A DNA stretch of 64,000 nt from Yinghuangia elevatio (GTDB taxonomy: Bacteria > Actinomycetota > Actinomycetes > Streptomycetales > Streptomycetaceae). The notes below the pieces were generated by a model, which made no database searches, was not told where the DNA came from, and worked only from the letters and a program-made list of their open reading frames with translations. The translations under genes were made by a program, and so were the position numbers. Positions 25,970 to 36,524 of the stretch are shown here, in pieces (the stretch's first letter is position 1; every line of letters starts with the position of its first letter). The DNA is taken from the NCBI RefSeq assembly GCF_040649515.1, contig NZ_JBEZFP010000030.1, positions 1-64,000 of the forward strand, written 5' to 3'.

Positions 25970-27958
25970 ATGTACTTGTCCGGAAATTCTCGGCGCAGAT
26001 CCGTGCGGCGCGCCACGGTGGGAGCCGCCACCGCGATGCTCGTGGCGATCGGCGGACTCGGCGTCCTGACCGGCTCCCCGGCCGGCGCCGCGACCACGCC
26101 GACACCGTTGCGCGCCGACCTGGAGGCGATCCGGGCCGCGGAGGCGCAGCAGTTGTACGGCAGTCCGGCGATCCGACCGGTCGACCAGCGCAAGACGTCG
26201 CTGATCTCCATCGGCGACAGCGAGATCTCCGGCGAGGGCGTCGGGACGTACGAGGCGCCCACCGACGGCCCGACGAACTGGTGCCACCGCTCGCCGCAGG
26301 CGGCCATCCACCGCACGGGCATCGCGGCGGACGTGACGTACAACGTGGCCTGCTCGGGGGCGTCGAGCCAGAACATCCGCATCGGCGGCACGAAGCAGTA
26401 CGCCGACGAACTCGTGCAGTCCGACAGCCTCGCGATCAAGGCGCGCAACACCCGGCTGAAGCTGGTCCTGCTGGTCGTCGGGGGCAACGACGACCTCCAG
26501 TTCGGCCCGACGATGACCGACTGCGTCACGCGCCGGGTGTTCTTCCAGGGCGAGTGCCACGGCACGTACCAGCCGCAGTGGAAGGCCCGCGTCGAGGCGC
26601 TGCGGCCCAAGGTCGAGCAGGACGTGCGCGACCTGCGCACCGTCATGACCGACGCGGGATACGTCAGTTCCGAGTACAAGCTGGTGGTCATGGGCTACCC
26701 GTCGCCGATGAGCCCCGACGTCGAGGACAACCCGAACTTCCCCGGCTGGTACGCGGGTGGCTGCCTCGGCTACCTGCGCGACCAGGCGTGGGGCCGCAAC
26801 GAGGCGGTGCCGATGTTCGCCGAGGCGTCGCGGCAGGCCGCCGCGAACACCGGGGCGATCTACCTCGACAACAGCCGCCTGTTCCACGGCCACGAGGTGT
26901 GCACCGACAACACGTGGGTGCGCGGGCTGTGGTTCGCCAACCTGGACCTGTTCGACGAGAACACCACCCGGCAGTCCTTCCACCCCAACGAGCGCGGCCA
27001 CATCGCGTTCGCATCCTGCCTGACACAGCTGTACAACTCGGGCTACCAGACCGCGAGTTGCGTGGATCCGGCAAGCACCGGCAACACCGTGCTCACCGAG
27101 GGGGTCAAGGACTTCCGGCAGTTGCGGAACGAGGGCACGGGGCTGTGCGCCGACTCGTACGGCTACTCGTCGCGCAACTACACGCCGCTGCAACTGTGGC
27201 CGTGCCAGAGCGGTCGCAACCAGGGCTTCTGGTACGACGCGGCGAACCAGTCCGTGCACGTCGAACTGAGCCACGACCGCTGCCTCGACCCGGAAGGCGG
27301 TGCCCGGGCCGCCGGTACGCCGGTGGTCCTGTGGAACTGCAACGGCGGCCAGAACCAGCGCTTCGTGCAGACCGGCGGGACCCTGCGGCCGGCCGACGCC
27401 CAGACGCTGTGCGTCACTCCGGCGGGCACCGACCCCACCCTGGGGGCCCGGCTCGTGCTCGCGGCCTGCGACGGCTCGGCCGCACAGCGGTTCGCCGCCG
27501 AGCCGCACCAGGCCGCGGTGTTCACCGAACTCAAGGCGGGCAACACCGGCAAGTGCCTTGACGTGGACGGTGGTTCGATGAGCAACGGAACGGGCGTCCT
27601 GGCCTGGGACTGCGCGGGCAGCGCCAACCAGAAGTGGTTCGTGAACGCCGCGAGCGGCCAGGTCCACAGCCTCAAGGACCCCACCTACTGCCTCGACAAC
27701 CGCGGGACCACCGCGGCCGGTTCGGGGCTCGGCATCTGGTCCTGCAAGGACGGCGTCGGCGCGTACCGCGACAACCTGCGGTTCGACTCCGTCTCCGGGC
27801 AACTCGTCGGCCGCGTCTCGGGATTGCGGATCACCGCCCCGACCGGCGGCAATGGGCCGGTGACGCAGGCGGCGTCGAACGGATCGGCGGCGCAGACCTG
27901 GAACGCGGGGGCGGCGGCGCCGCTGGGATACAGCTCCATCCCGTACGACGCCTACTGA
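25970..27958 (+). CDS. Secreted SGNH/GDSL hydrolase with two ricin-type lectin domains
   Basis: 662 residues. A signal peptide ends near ASPAGA/ATT (residue 40). The SGNH domain at about 75-360 has the nucleophile Ser84 in ISIGDSEISGEG (block I), GGNDD (block III Asn) and His338 in SFHPNERGH (block V), so the esterase/lipase triad is complete. The C terminus holds two beta-trefoil ricin B lectin domains (about 371-510 and 520-650) with repeated QxF/QxW motifs such as NQGFWY, NQRFVQ, NQKWFV and AQTWNA. It probably deacylates a surface-bound or plant polysaccharide ester, which the lectin domains would anchor. A GAGGGAA site precedes the ATG. Confidence 0.93.
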   Translation: MYLSGNSRRRSVRRATVGAATAMLVAIGGLGVLTGSPAGAATTPTPLRADLEAIRAAEAQQLYGSPAIRPVDQRKTSLISIGDSEISGEGVGTYEAPTDGPTNWCHRSPQAAIHRTGIAADVTYNVACSGASSQNIRIGGTKQYADELVQSDSLAIKARNTRLKLVLLVVGGNDDLQFGPTMTDCVTRRVFFQGECHGTYQPQWKARVEALRPKVEQDVRDLRTVMTDAGYVSSEYKLVVMGYPSPMSPDVEDNPNFPGWYAGGCLGYLRDQAWGRNEAVPMFAEASRQAAANTGAIYLDNSRLFHGHEVCTDNTWVRGLWFANLDLFDENTTRQSFHPNERGHIAFASCLTQLYNSGYQTASCVDPASTGNTVLTEGVKDFRQLRNEGTGLCADSYGYSSRNYTPLQLWPCQSGRNQGFWYDAANQSVHVELSHDRCLDPEGGARAAGTPVVLWNCNGGQNQRFVQTGGTLRPADAQTLCVTPAGTDPTLGARLVLAACDGSAAQRFAAEPHQAAVFTELKAGNTGKCLDVDGGSMSNGTGVLAWDCAGSANQKWFVNAASGQVHSLKDPTYCLDNRGTTAAGSGLGIWSCKDGVGAYRDNLRFDSVSGQLVGRVSGLRITAPTGGNGPVTQAASNGSAAQTWNAGAAAPLGYSSIPYDAY

Positions 27959-27986
27959 CGGTCGCGGGCGCAACCGACCCGATCGC

Positions 27987-28028
27987 GCGGGCCTCCGCTC
28001 CGGTGTGGCAGCCGGAGCGGAGGCCCGC
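27987..28028 (+). terminator. 17-bp hairpin after the SGNH hydrolase gene
   Basis: Arms 27987-28003 and 28012-28028 pair perfectly with the 8-base loop TGTGGCAG. It begins 29 bases after the hydrolase stop codon. Confidence 0.85.
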
Positions 28029-28049
28029 TGGCACGATGGGCAGTGCTCG

Positions 28050-28135
28050 GCCGCCGAACGTGCCGAGCCGCCGAACGTGCCGAGCCGCCAAAAAAGTGCT
28101 GAGCCGTCGAAAGCGCTGAGCCGTCGAACTCGTCC
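28050..28135. repeat. Five degenerate 17-19-bp tandem repeats
   Basis: GCCGCCGAACGTGCCGA occurs twice exactly (28050-28066, 28067-28083). Diverging copies begin at 28084, 28103 and 28120. The array fills the gap between the hairpin and the next gene and stops 10 bases before its GTG, so it lies in that gene's promoter or leader. Confidence 0.8.
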
Positions 28136-28145
28136 TGGGGGACCT

Positions 28146-29318
28146 GTGTCCGATACACCGCAGCACGAAGGCCCGGACGACCTGGGGCCGGCCGTACCGC
28201 CTTCGTCCGCGGTCCCGCCGCCGCCGAAACCTGGATACGCCCCGAGCGCGCAGCCGACGGGCGCGCCGCCGTCGGCACCGTCTCCGGCCGGCGGCCGCTC
28301 CAACACGATGCTCTTCGTCGGGACCGCGGCCGGGCTCGTCATCGCCATCGTGATGACCCTCGTCGTCCTGCTCGGCGACGACGAGGACTCGTCGTCCGAC
28401 AGCGCCGGTTCGGCGAGCTCCAGCGCGCCGGCGAAGCCTTCGGCGTCACCCGGTGACTCCCCAACCGCGACCTCGTCACCCTCCCGTACCCCCACCGCGA
28501 CCCCGTCGGCCACCGCCACCGACGGCCCCACCGCGTCCGTCCCGCCGACCGGCGGGTTCCAGAACTCGCCCGTCCTGGCGGCCGCCCGGGTGCGCGGCCG
28601 CCTGATCGTCGGCACGAAGGGCGACACCCCCGGCCTCTCCTTCCAGGACCCGGCGACCGGGCGGCACTCGGGCTTCGAGATCGAACTCGCCCTGGCCGTC
28701 GCCGAGGACCTCGGGTTCGACGAGGACGGCGTGGAGTTCCGCAACGTCCCGTCGGCGGCGCGCGAAACCGCCCTCGCGAGCGGCGGCATCGACCTCTACA
28801 TCGGCACGTACTCGATCACCGCCCTGCGCAAGCAGACCGTGGCCTTCGCCGGTCCGTACTACGTGGCCGGGCTCACCGCCCTCGTCCGTGCGGGCGAGCC
28901 GACGATCACCGGCATGGACAGCTCCCTCGCCGGACGCACCGTGTGCTCCGTCACCGGCTCCACGCCGCTCCAGGTCGTCCAGACGAACGTGCCGCAGGCC
29001 CAGGTGTCCGGGCGTACGAGCTACGCCCAGTGCCTCGAGGACCTCCAGGCGTCACGCGTCGACGCGGTCGTCACCGACGACGCGATCCTGCGCGGCTACG
29101 CCGCTGTGCGGCCGTCCGAACTCAAAGTCGTGGGAACCCCGTTCGGCGTCGAGAAGTACGGCATCGGGATGAACCACGACGATGCCGCCCTCCGCTCGGC
29201 GGTCAACGACGCGCTGGAGAAGGCCGCCACCGACGGCACCTGGTCCGCCGCCTACACCGAACACCTCGACCCCACCCGGACCAGCTTCCCGGCCCCGCCG
29301 CCGCTGGACCGCTACTGA
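28146..29318 (+). CDS. Membrane-anchored amino-acid-type solute-binding protein
   Basis: 390 residues. The Pro-rich cytoplasmic head is followed by one TM helix at about 57-77 (MLFVGTAAGLVIAIVMTLVVLL), a Ser/Thr/Pro-rich stalk, and a family 3 periplasmic binding-protein domain from about 145 (GRLIVGTKGDTPGLSF, GFEIELALAVAEDLGF, DLYIGTYSITALRKQTVAFAGPYY in two blocks). This is the glutamate/polar amino acid receptor fold. Unusually it is held by an N-terminal TM instead of a lipobox, with no permease or ATPase genes nearby, so it may act as a sensor rather than a transporter subunit. The GTG start is preceded only by a G-rich stretch. Confidence 0.85.
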   Translation: MSDTPQHEGPDDLGPAVPPSSAVPPPPKPGYAPSAQPTGAPPSAPSPAGGRSNTMLFVGTAAGLVIAIVMTLVVLLGDDEDSSSDSAGSASSSAPAKPSASPGDSPTATSSPSRTPTATPSATATDGPTASVPPTGGFQNSPVLAAARVRGRLIVGTKGDTPGLSFQDPATGRHSGFEIELALAVAEDLGFDEDGVEFRNVPSAARETALASGGIDLYIGTYSITALRKQTVAFAGPYYVAGLTALVRAGEPTITGMDSSLAGRTVCSVTGSTPLQVVQTNVPQAQVSGRTSYAQCLEDLQASRVDAVVTDDAILRGYAAVRPSELKVVGTPFGVEKYGIGMNHDDAALRSAVNDALEKAATDGTWSAAYTEHLDPTRTSFPAPPPLDRY

Positions 29319-29334
29319 CCGCCGCACCCGGGAC

Positions 29335-29373
29335 GCGCGACGCCCCCGCCCGGAGAGGGCGGGGGCGTCGCGC
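29335..29373. terminator. 17-bp hairpin between convergent genes
   Basis: Arms 29335-29351 and 29357-29373 pair over 17 bp with the loop GGAGA. It separates the solute-binding gene from the convergent class I fumarase gene and can serve both. Confidence 0.9.
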
Positions 29374-29387
29374 GAAGCGGTGGGAGA

Positions 29388-31052
<1,665 letters not shown>

Positions 31053-31261
31053 CCTCGGTCGGCGGTGTCGGGGCGTCCTCCAGCGTAGAACGCCGGGGCA
31101 CCCCCGACGGATGTGAGGTCGCGCTCACTCCCCGCCCACGCCTCCGAGAGGGTGGCACGCCGGCCACCACGACGCGGCGCGCTCGTGGAGGAGCTGCGGC
31201 CTGACAGTCGCGGACGGGCCCTTCATCTGAGGCGCGGCCCGACGGGGCGGGGGCCGGTTGC

Positions 31262-33163
31262 TCAGGGGCGGCCGGCGGGGACGACGGTTATGCGGATTGT
31301 TGCTGTGGCGTATTGGCCCTGGCTGTCGCGGATCGTGTAGCGGAATACGTCGGTGCCGGTGAGCAGCGGGGTCCACGTTGTGTACGTGCACGCCCCCGAG
31401 ACCCGGTCGCAGGTGATCCGGCCGTACAGGCCCCAGGCGACCGGCGAACCGATGATGCGCAGGCCGTCGCCGCGGTCGTTGGCCAGCAGGTTCAGCGACA
31501 CGCTGCCGCCTGCCCGGGCCGTCGCGCTGTCGTCGACGGCCATCGCGGCGACCGGTCCCGGCGGTGTCGTCGGTCCCGTGGGCTGCGTCGGGAGCCGAGT
31601 GGTCGGCTGCGCGGTCGACCCGGTGGTCAGGGTCGGGCTCGGCGGTGCCGTTGTCGTGGGGGCCGGCGACGTGGCCGGCGCGGTCGCGGGAGCACCGGTC
31701 GCCGGTCCCTCGGTCGTGGGCGTAGTGGACGGCGCGGTGTCGCCCGGGGGCGGTAGGGCGGGCGGGGTCGCGGCGCCGGGCCGGGTGGGGTCGGGGCGGG
31801 TGGGGTCGGGGCGGCCGGAGGAGGCGGGGTCGGGCGGCTGCTTCGGCGGCGCGCCCGGGTCTGCGGCCGTCGTCGTGGCGTTCGGCGGGGACTGCGCCGC
31901 GGGCTGTGTCGGCCCGGGCGGCGGCACCGGTACGGCGGGTTCGGCGATCAGGTCGGCCCGCTTCTCCGGAGTCTTCGCGGGCCCGGAGCCGTCGGGCACG
32001 ATGGCCGCGACGGCGATCACCGCGGCGGCGGCCGCGGCGACCATGCTGCCGAATACCGCCTTGCGGGCCACCGATGTCCCGGCCTTGCCGAGGGCCTTGG
32101 GGAGGCCCGTCCCGGCCGGCGGGCCGCCCGGAGCCGGGGCCGCGGGTGCCGGGCCGAGCCCGGGCCCGGCCGAGGCCCCGACCGAGCTACCGGCCGGTCC
32201 CGCGCCCGCCGGTCCCGCGCCGACAGTTCCCGAGCCGGCTGCCGTCCCCGTGCCGACGGCCCCTGCTCCGGCAGTCCCCGCGCCCGTCGATCCCGCACCG
32301 GCCGCCGACGCCGTACCGGCGACGGCGGCTCCGCCCGCGAGTGCCTCCGCCGACAGCGCGGTGGCCGCCGTACCGCCGAGGATCGCGGGGAGCAGCAGCA
32401 CCCGCAGGTGCGCGTTGGTGGCGGCTAGTTCCGCGCACAGGCGCGTACAGGTCGGGCAGTCGGCCAGGTGGTCGTCGACCGCGCGCCGGTCGCGGATGCG
32501 CAGGGTGCCGCGCACGTATCCGCCGAGGCGTTCGCCGTGGGTCCGGCAGCGCTCCGGCAGGCGGCCTATGTGCGCCTTCAGGAACGCCTCGCTCAGCCCC
32601 TCGCGCGCCCGGACCGCGAGCTGCGAGACCGCGTTGGGCGTCATGCCGAGCAGCCGGGCTATGTGCCGCGGCTTCTCGCCCTCGACCTCGGTGTGCCACA
32701 GGATCGCCTGCCAGCGGTCCGGCAGCGAGCCGAACGCCTGCTTGACCATGAGCAGGTCGGGGAGCGCGTCCTCGGTCCGCGGCGCGGACCCGCCCAGGGT
32801 GTCGAGCGTCGCCTCGTCGGTCGGCACCACCGTGCGCCGGGCCCGGGTCCGGTCCGCGTGGCTGTGGCGCATCGTCGTGCACAGGTACGCCCGGAAGGAC
32901 TCGCGCGGCCCGCCGCCGCGCCGCAACTGCGCCAGCACTTCGACGAATGCGTCGGACACCAGGTCCTCGGCGGCGTCGGCGTCCGGTTCGAGCCGCCGTG
33001 CGTGGCGCAGGGCCGCGCCGTGGTGCCGGTTGTGCAGGACCGCGAACGCGGCGTCCGCATCCGGCCCGCCGCCGCGGGCACGCTGCGCCAGTTCGGCGTC
33101 GGACGCCGGGTGCTCGGCCGCCGTGCGGTTCGTCTCCCCGTCCATGCCGCGACAGCTTGCCAT
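31262..33163 (-). CDS. ECF sigma factor fused to zinc-finger anti-sigma-like, TM and extracellular Ig/cadherin-like domains
   Basis: 633 residues. Sigma region 2 at about 35-110 (AAEDLVSDAFVEVLAQL) and region 4 at about 137-195 (LPDRWQAILWHTEVEGEKPRHIARLLGMTPNAVSQLAVRA, in two blocks). Next comes a zinc-binding ZAS-like segment HLADCPTC (H-x3-C-x2-C) at about 228-235, an Ala/Gly-rich stretch, one TM at about 371-393 (FGSMVAAAAAAVIAVAAIVP), a 140-residue Pro/Thr-rich stalk and a C-terminal beta domain (DDSATARAGGSVSLNLLAND, DVFRYTIRDSQGQYATATI) of the Big/cadherin type. Fused sigma/anti-sigma proteins are known in actinobacteria; here sensing, inhibition and transcription sit in one membrane-held chain. 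No separate anti-sigma gene is adjacent. Confidence 0.9.
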   Translation of the reverse strand: MASCRGMDGETNRTAAEHPASDAELAQRARGGGPDADAAFAVLHNRHHGAALRHARRLEPDADAAEDLVSDAFVEVLAQLRRGGGPRESFRAYLCTTMRHSHADRTRARRTVVPTDEATLDTLGGSAPRTEDALPDLLMVKQAFGSLPDRWQAILWHTEVEGEKPRHIARLLGMTPNAVSQLAVRAREGLSEAFLKAHIGRLPERCRTHGERLGGYVRGTLRIRDRRAVDDHLADCPTCTRLCAELAATNAHLRVLLLPAILGGTAATALSAEALAGGAAVAGTASAAGAGSTGAGTAGAGAVGTGTAAGSGTVGAGPAGAGPAGSSVGASAGPGLGPAPAAPAPGGPPAGTGLPKALGKAGTSVARKAVFGSMVAAAAAAVIAVAAIVPDGSGPAKTPEKRADLIAEPAVPVPPPGPTQPAAQSPPNATTTAADPGAPPKQPPDPASSGRPDPTRPDPTRPGAATPPALPPPGDTAPSTTPTTEGPATGAPATAPATSPAPTTTAPPSPTLTTGSTAQPTTRLPTQPTGPTTPPGPVAAMAVDDSATARAGGSVSLNLLANDRGDGLRIIGSPVAWGLYGRITCDRVSGACTYTTWTPLLTGTDVFRYTIRDSQGQYATATIRITVVPAGRP

Positions 33164-33180
33164 GGACGCGAACAGCTGTA

Positions 33181-34146
33181 CTACGGTGCGGCGGTTCCGG
33201 TTTTCACCGGTGCCGCGACCCCTGCCGCGCGCACCGGTTCCGGGGCGATCTCCGGTGCCGGGGAAGGCTGTTCGCGCGTCATCCGCATGCCGAGGACGAC
33301 ACCCGCCCCGACCAGCGCACTACCCGCCAGTTGCGCGGGGCGTACCTCGCCGGTGCCGAGCACCAGCGCCGACAGCGCCGCGGAGACCGGCACCAGGCCG
33401 GAGAACAGTCCGGCCCGCTCGGCACCGAGCGTTCCGAGCGCGGTGTACCAGAGCAGGAACGCCGCGACGGTCGCGATCAGCCCGATGAACACCAGCGCGG
33501 AGGCCTCGGCGAGGGTCGGCACGCGCAGCATTCCGGTGCCGTCCGAGAACCAGCCGATCGCGAACGACTGGGGCACCGCGAGCGCGGTCGAGTACGCCGC
33601 CACCCGCAGCGCCCCGAGCCGCGGCAGCAGCGGAACCGCGAGCAGCGAGAAGGCGATCTCGCAGACCAGCACGCCGAGCGCCATGAGCAGTCCGGTGGCC
33701 GAGGCGTCGCCGAAGCCCTCGACGGCGACCGCGCCCGCGACCACGAGGACCGATCCGGCCACGATGCGCGCGCCGGGCCGGCGCCGGGCCATCAGCGGCG
33801 CGATCACCGCGAGTGCGATCGGGGAGCAGCCCAGGATGCTGCCGACCGTCGCGGGATCGGCGTGCTCCAGCGAGCCGATCAGCAGCTGGTTGAACAGGGT
33901 CTGGCCGAGCAGGGCGAGCAGGAACAGGAGGAGCCACGCGCGCGCCCCGACGCGCACGCGTGGCGGCTTGCGGAGCCGGAGGACGGCGTACATCGCGACG
34001 GCGGCGAGGGTGTACCGCAGGCCCTGGCCGCCGCCGACCGGGTAGGCGACCAGGGCGGCCGAGACGCCGGCCGCCGTGCCGACGAGGACCTGGGAGAGAG
34101 CTGCGAAAGATGCGCCGACGGACGGCGCCTGAGCGGATGGCCTCAT
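33181..34146 (-). CDS. EamA/DMT-family transporter
   Basis: 321 residues with about ten hydrophobic segments arranged as two EamA halves, for example TLAAVAMYAVLRLRKP, LFNQLLIGSLEHADPATVGSI and ALVFIGLIATVAAFLLWYTAL. Members export amino acids, metabolites or drugs. The tail after about residue 290 is Pro/Ala-rich and polar. It is divergent from a MocR-type regulator, which usually controls the transporter or PLP-linked gene beside it. Confidence 0.9.
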   Translation of the reverse strand: MRPSAQAPSVGASFAALSQVLVGTAAGVSAALVAYPVGGGQGLRYTLAAVAMYAVLRLRKPPRVRVGARAWLLLFLLALLGQTLFNQLLIGSLEHADPATVGSILGCSPIALAVIAPLMARRRPGARIVAGSVLVVAGAVAVEGFGDASATGLLMALGVLVCEIAFSLLAVPLLPRLGALRVAAYSTALAVPQSFAIGWFSDGTGMLRVPTLAEASALVFIGLIATVAAFLLWYTALGTLGAERAGLFSGLVPVSAALSALVLGTGEVRPAQLAGSALVGAGVVLGMRMTREQPSPAPEIAPEPVRAAGVAAPVKTGTAAP

Positions 34147-34167
34147 GAGCCGCTACGTTAGGAGCCA

Positions 34168-34191
34168 GGTGGATCGGAAGGCAGAACCACC
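34168..34191. promoter_or_regulatory. Inverted repeat between the EamA and MocR genes
   Basis: GGTGG and CCACC at 34168-34172 and 34187-34191, separated by 14 bases, lie in the 85-base divergent promoter. This is a candidate operator for the MocR regulator, whose family often binds two spaced half-sites. Confidence 0.35.
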
Positions 34192-34231
34192 GATGTGCCC
34201 TGGGAGGGGACCACTTAGAGGGGACACGCTC

Positions 34232-35629
34232 ATGGGAGACCTGCTGGTCGGGATCGACCGGGCCCGGGGTGCGGTCGGCGCGCAGATCACCGCGGGCCTG
34301 CGCGACGCGGTGCGCACCGGGCGTCTGGCGCCGGGCGACCGGCTGCCGTCGAGCCGCGCGCTCGCCACCGATCTCGGGGTGTCGCGCGGCATGGTCGTGG
34401 AGGCCTACGAACAACTTGTCGCCGAGGGCTATCTGACGAGCCGTCACGGCTCCGGCACGCGCGTCGCCGACATCCCCGAGAGCCGCGCACCGGGCGGCCC
34501 CGACGAGCCGCGCGACGCCAACGACATCTCCGTGCTGCCCTACGACCTGAAGCCCGGCACCTCGGACATGTCCGCCTTCCCGCGCGCGGCGTGGCTCGCC
34601 GCGACCCGGCATGCGCTCGCGACCGTGCCGCACAGCAGGCTGTCGTACGGCGACCCGGGCGGCGTCCCCGAACTGCGCACCGCGCTCGCCGCGTACCTCG
34701 GCCGGGTGCGCGCCGCCAACGCCGCGCCGGACCGCATCGTCGTGGTCGGCGGGGTCGCGCAGGGCATCGCCCTCATGGTCCAGGCCCTCGCCGCGCGCGG
34801 CCACACGCTGCTGGCCGTCGAGGACCCGTCCAGCGCGACCCAGCGCGGCCTGCTGCGCAGCAACGGCCTGCCCATCGTCGGCGTGCCGGTGGACGGCGAG
34901 GGCATCGACGTGGCGGCACTCGCGCGTACCGGCGCCCGGGCCGTGCTGGTCACGCCCGCGCACCAGTACCCCACCGGTGTGGTGCTCTCCCCGGAACGCC
35001 GCGCCCAGCTCACCGGCTGGGCACGCGACGTCGACGGCCTCATCGTCGAGGACGACTACGACGCCGAGTTCCGCTACGACCGCGACCCGGTCGGCTGCCT
35101 CCAAGGTCTCGACCCGGACCGCGTCGTCCACCTCGGCTCGACCAGCAAGGCCCTCGCCCCCGGCATGCGGCTCGGCTGGGCGGTGGTGCCGCACACCTGG
35201 CTGGAACAGGTGCGTGAACTCAAGCAGTACGCCGACCTCGGCTCCGCGGTGATCAACCAGTTCGCCTTCGTTCAGCTGCTGGAGAGCGGCGGCTACGACC
35301 GGCACCTGCGCGCGATGCGGCTGCGCTACCGGGGCCGCCGCGACGCGGTGGCCGACGCGTTCGCCGAGTTCCTGCCGAAGGCGCAGGTCAACGGCATCCG
35401 GGCGGGCCTGCACCTGTACGTCGAACTGCCGCCCGGCAGCCGCGAGGACGCCGTGGTCGCCGCCGCCGCGGCCCGCGGCGTGCGCGTCGAACCGGTCGGC
35501 CCGATGCGCGAGCCCGGCCCCGACGCACCCCCCGCGCTGGTCCTCGGATACGCGTCGCTCGGCGAGGACCGCCTGCGTGAAGCGGTGTCGCGGCTCGCGG
35601 ACGCCTGCCGGGAGGCATCGGGCGACTGA
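34232..35629 (+). CDS. MocR/PdxR-type regulator (GntR winged helix plus aminotransferase-like domain)
   Basis: 465 residues. The GntR head is at about 1-75 (LRDAVRTGRLAPGDRLPSSRALATDLGVSRGMVVEAYEQLVAEGYL, in parts), followed by a fold-type I aminotransferase domain. PLP sites are kept: YGDPGGVPELRTALAAYL, TPAHQYPTGVVLS, VEDDYDAEFRYD and the Schiff-base Lys in LGSTSKALAPGMRLGW. Such proteins sense PLP or an amino-acid aldimine. The ATG at 34232 has an AGAGGGGA site; longer in-frame starts run into the divergent gene. It probably regulates itself and the EamA exporter. Confidence 0.93.
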   Translation: MGDLLVGIDRARGAVGAQITAGLRDAVRTGRLAPGDRLPSSRALATDLGVSRGMVVEAYEQLVAEGYLTSRHGSGTRVADIPESRAPGGPDEPRDANDISVLPYDLKPGTSDMSAFPRAAWLAATRHALATVPHSRLSYGDPGGVPELRTALAAYLGRVRAANAAPDRIVVVGGVAQGIALMVQALAARGHTLLAVEDPSSATQRGLLRSNGLPIVGVPVDGEGIDVAALARTGARAVLVTPAHQYPTGVVLSPERRAQLTGWARDVDGLIVEDDYDAEFRYDRDPVGCLQGLDPDRVVHLGSTSKALAPGMRLGWAVVPHTWLEQVRELKQYADLGSAVINQFAFVQLLESGGYDRHLRAMRLRYRGRRDAVADAFAEFLPKAQVNGIRAGLHLYVELPPGSREDAVVAAAAARGVRVEPVGPMREPGPDAPPALVLGYASLGEDRLREAVSRLADACREASGD

Positions 35630-35671
35630 TGGGGGCGTGCCTGGCGCGGCCCTCGCGGCTAAGGTCGTGCC

Positions 35672-36436
35672 GTGGATCAGCCTCCGGAGAATGCCGAGTC
35701 CGTCGCACCCCCGCAGCCGGCGGGGCCGCCGCCCATGCCCCCGGCACCGAGAGCACCTTCGTCGCTGCCCACCGCGCCGGTCTCGGCCGCCGACATCCGT
35801 GCGTCGGACGCCGACCGCGACCGGGTCGCACAGGTGCTGCGCACCGCCTTCGAAGAGGGCCGCCTCACGATCGAGGAGCACTCCGAGCGCATCGAGGCGC
35901 TGTACGGCGCCAAGACCATGGGCGAGTTGGAGCCGCTGACCTTCGACCTGCCGACCGGTGCCGCGCGCCCGAACCTCGGCAAGGCGTCCTCGTCGTCACC
36001 CGGCCGCCCCGCGCCGGTGTCCTACCGGCCCGCCCAGGTCGGCTCCGCCCCCGCGGAATCGCCTTCGCTGGTCGCGGTGTTCGGCAGCGCGGAGCGCAGG
36101 GGGCCGGGGCGCATCGGCGCCCGCCTGCGGGCCGCGGCGGTGTTCGGCGGCGTGGAGATCGACCTGTCCGACGCGACGTTCGAGACCCCGGTGCTGGTGA
36201 TCAACGTGGCTACGGTTTTCGGCGGCATCGACGTACGCGTGCCCGAGGGCGTCACCGTACGCGGCCACGGCGCGGGCATCTTCGGCGGATTCTCCGTGCA
36301 GCAGCAGGTGGCCGAGGACCCGGACGCGCCCGTCGTCATCGTGCGCGGGGCGGCGATCTTCGGCGGCGTCGACGTCCGGCCGAAGAAGGCCAAGAGGCGC
36401 CCGCTTGACCGGAAACGTCACGAGGACGACGACTGA
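35672..36436 (+). CDS. DUF1707 protein with LiaF-like C-terminal domain
   Basis: 254 residues. A Pro-rich head, then a DUF1707 helical domain at about 42-95 (IRASDADRDRVAQVLRTAFEEGRLTIEEHSERIEALYGAKT, in parts), then a beta-helical segment with repeated VFGG/IFGG turns (AVFGGVEIDLSDA, TVFGGIDVRVPEGV, GIFGGFSVQQQV, AIFGGVDVRPKK) like the cell-wall-active antibiotic response domain. No membrane helix is seen, so it is probably cytosolic or membrane-peripheral. GTG start. Confidence 0.88.
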   Translation: MDQPPENAESVAPPQPAGPPPMPPAPRAPSSLPTAPVSAADIRASDADRDRVAQVLRTAFEEGRLTIEEHSERIEALYGAKTMGELEPLTFDLPTGAARPNLGKASSSSPGRPAPVSYRPAQVGSAPAESPSLVAVFGSAERRGPGRIGARLRAAAVFGGVEIDLSDATFETPVLVINVATVFGGIDVRVPEGVTVRGHGAGIFGGFSVQQQVAEDPDAPVVIVRGAAIFGGVDVRPKKAKRRPLDRKRHEDDD

Positions 36437-36437
36437 C

Positions 36438-36455
36438 GGCGGAATCCCGCCATTT
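36438..36455 (+). terminator. Small hairpin after the DUF1707 gene
   Basis: GGCGG-AATC-CCGCC followed by ATTT begins immediately after the stop codon. The stem is short, so termination may be partial. Confidence 0.45.
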
Positions 36456-36524
36456 CGTGGACGTTTCAAGGGTGTTGCTTTCCCGTCAGTTGTCGTGATG
36501 CGCGGCATGTACCGGGATTTGGAC

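Noticed and set aside
25970..29318. Secondary-metabolite gene cluster
   Set aside because: No PKS, NRPS, terpene, RiPP or tailoring enzymes are present anywhere in the window; the lectin hydrolase and transporters alone do not make one.
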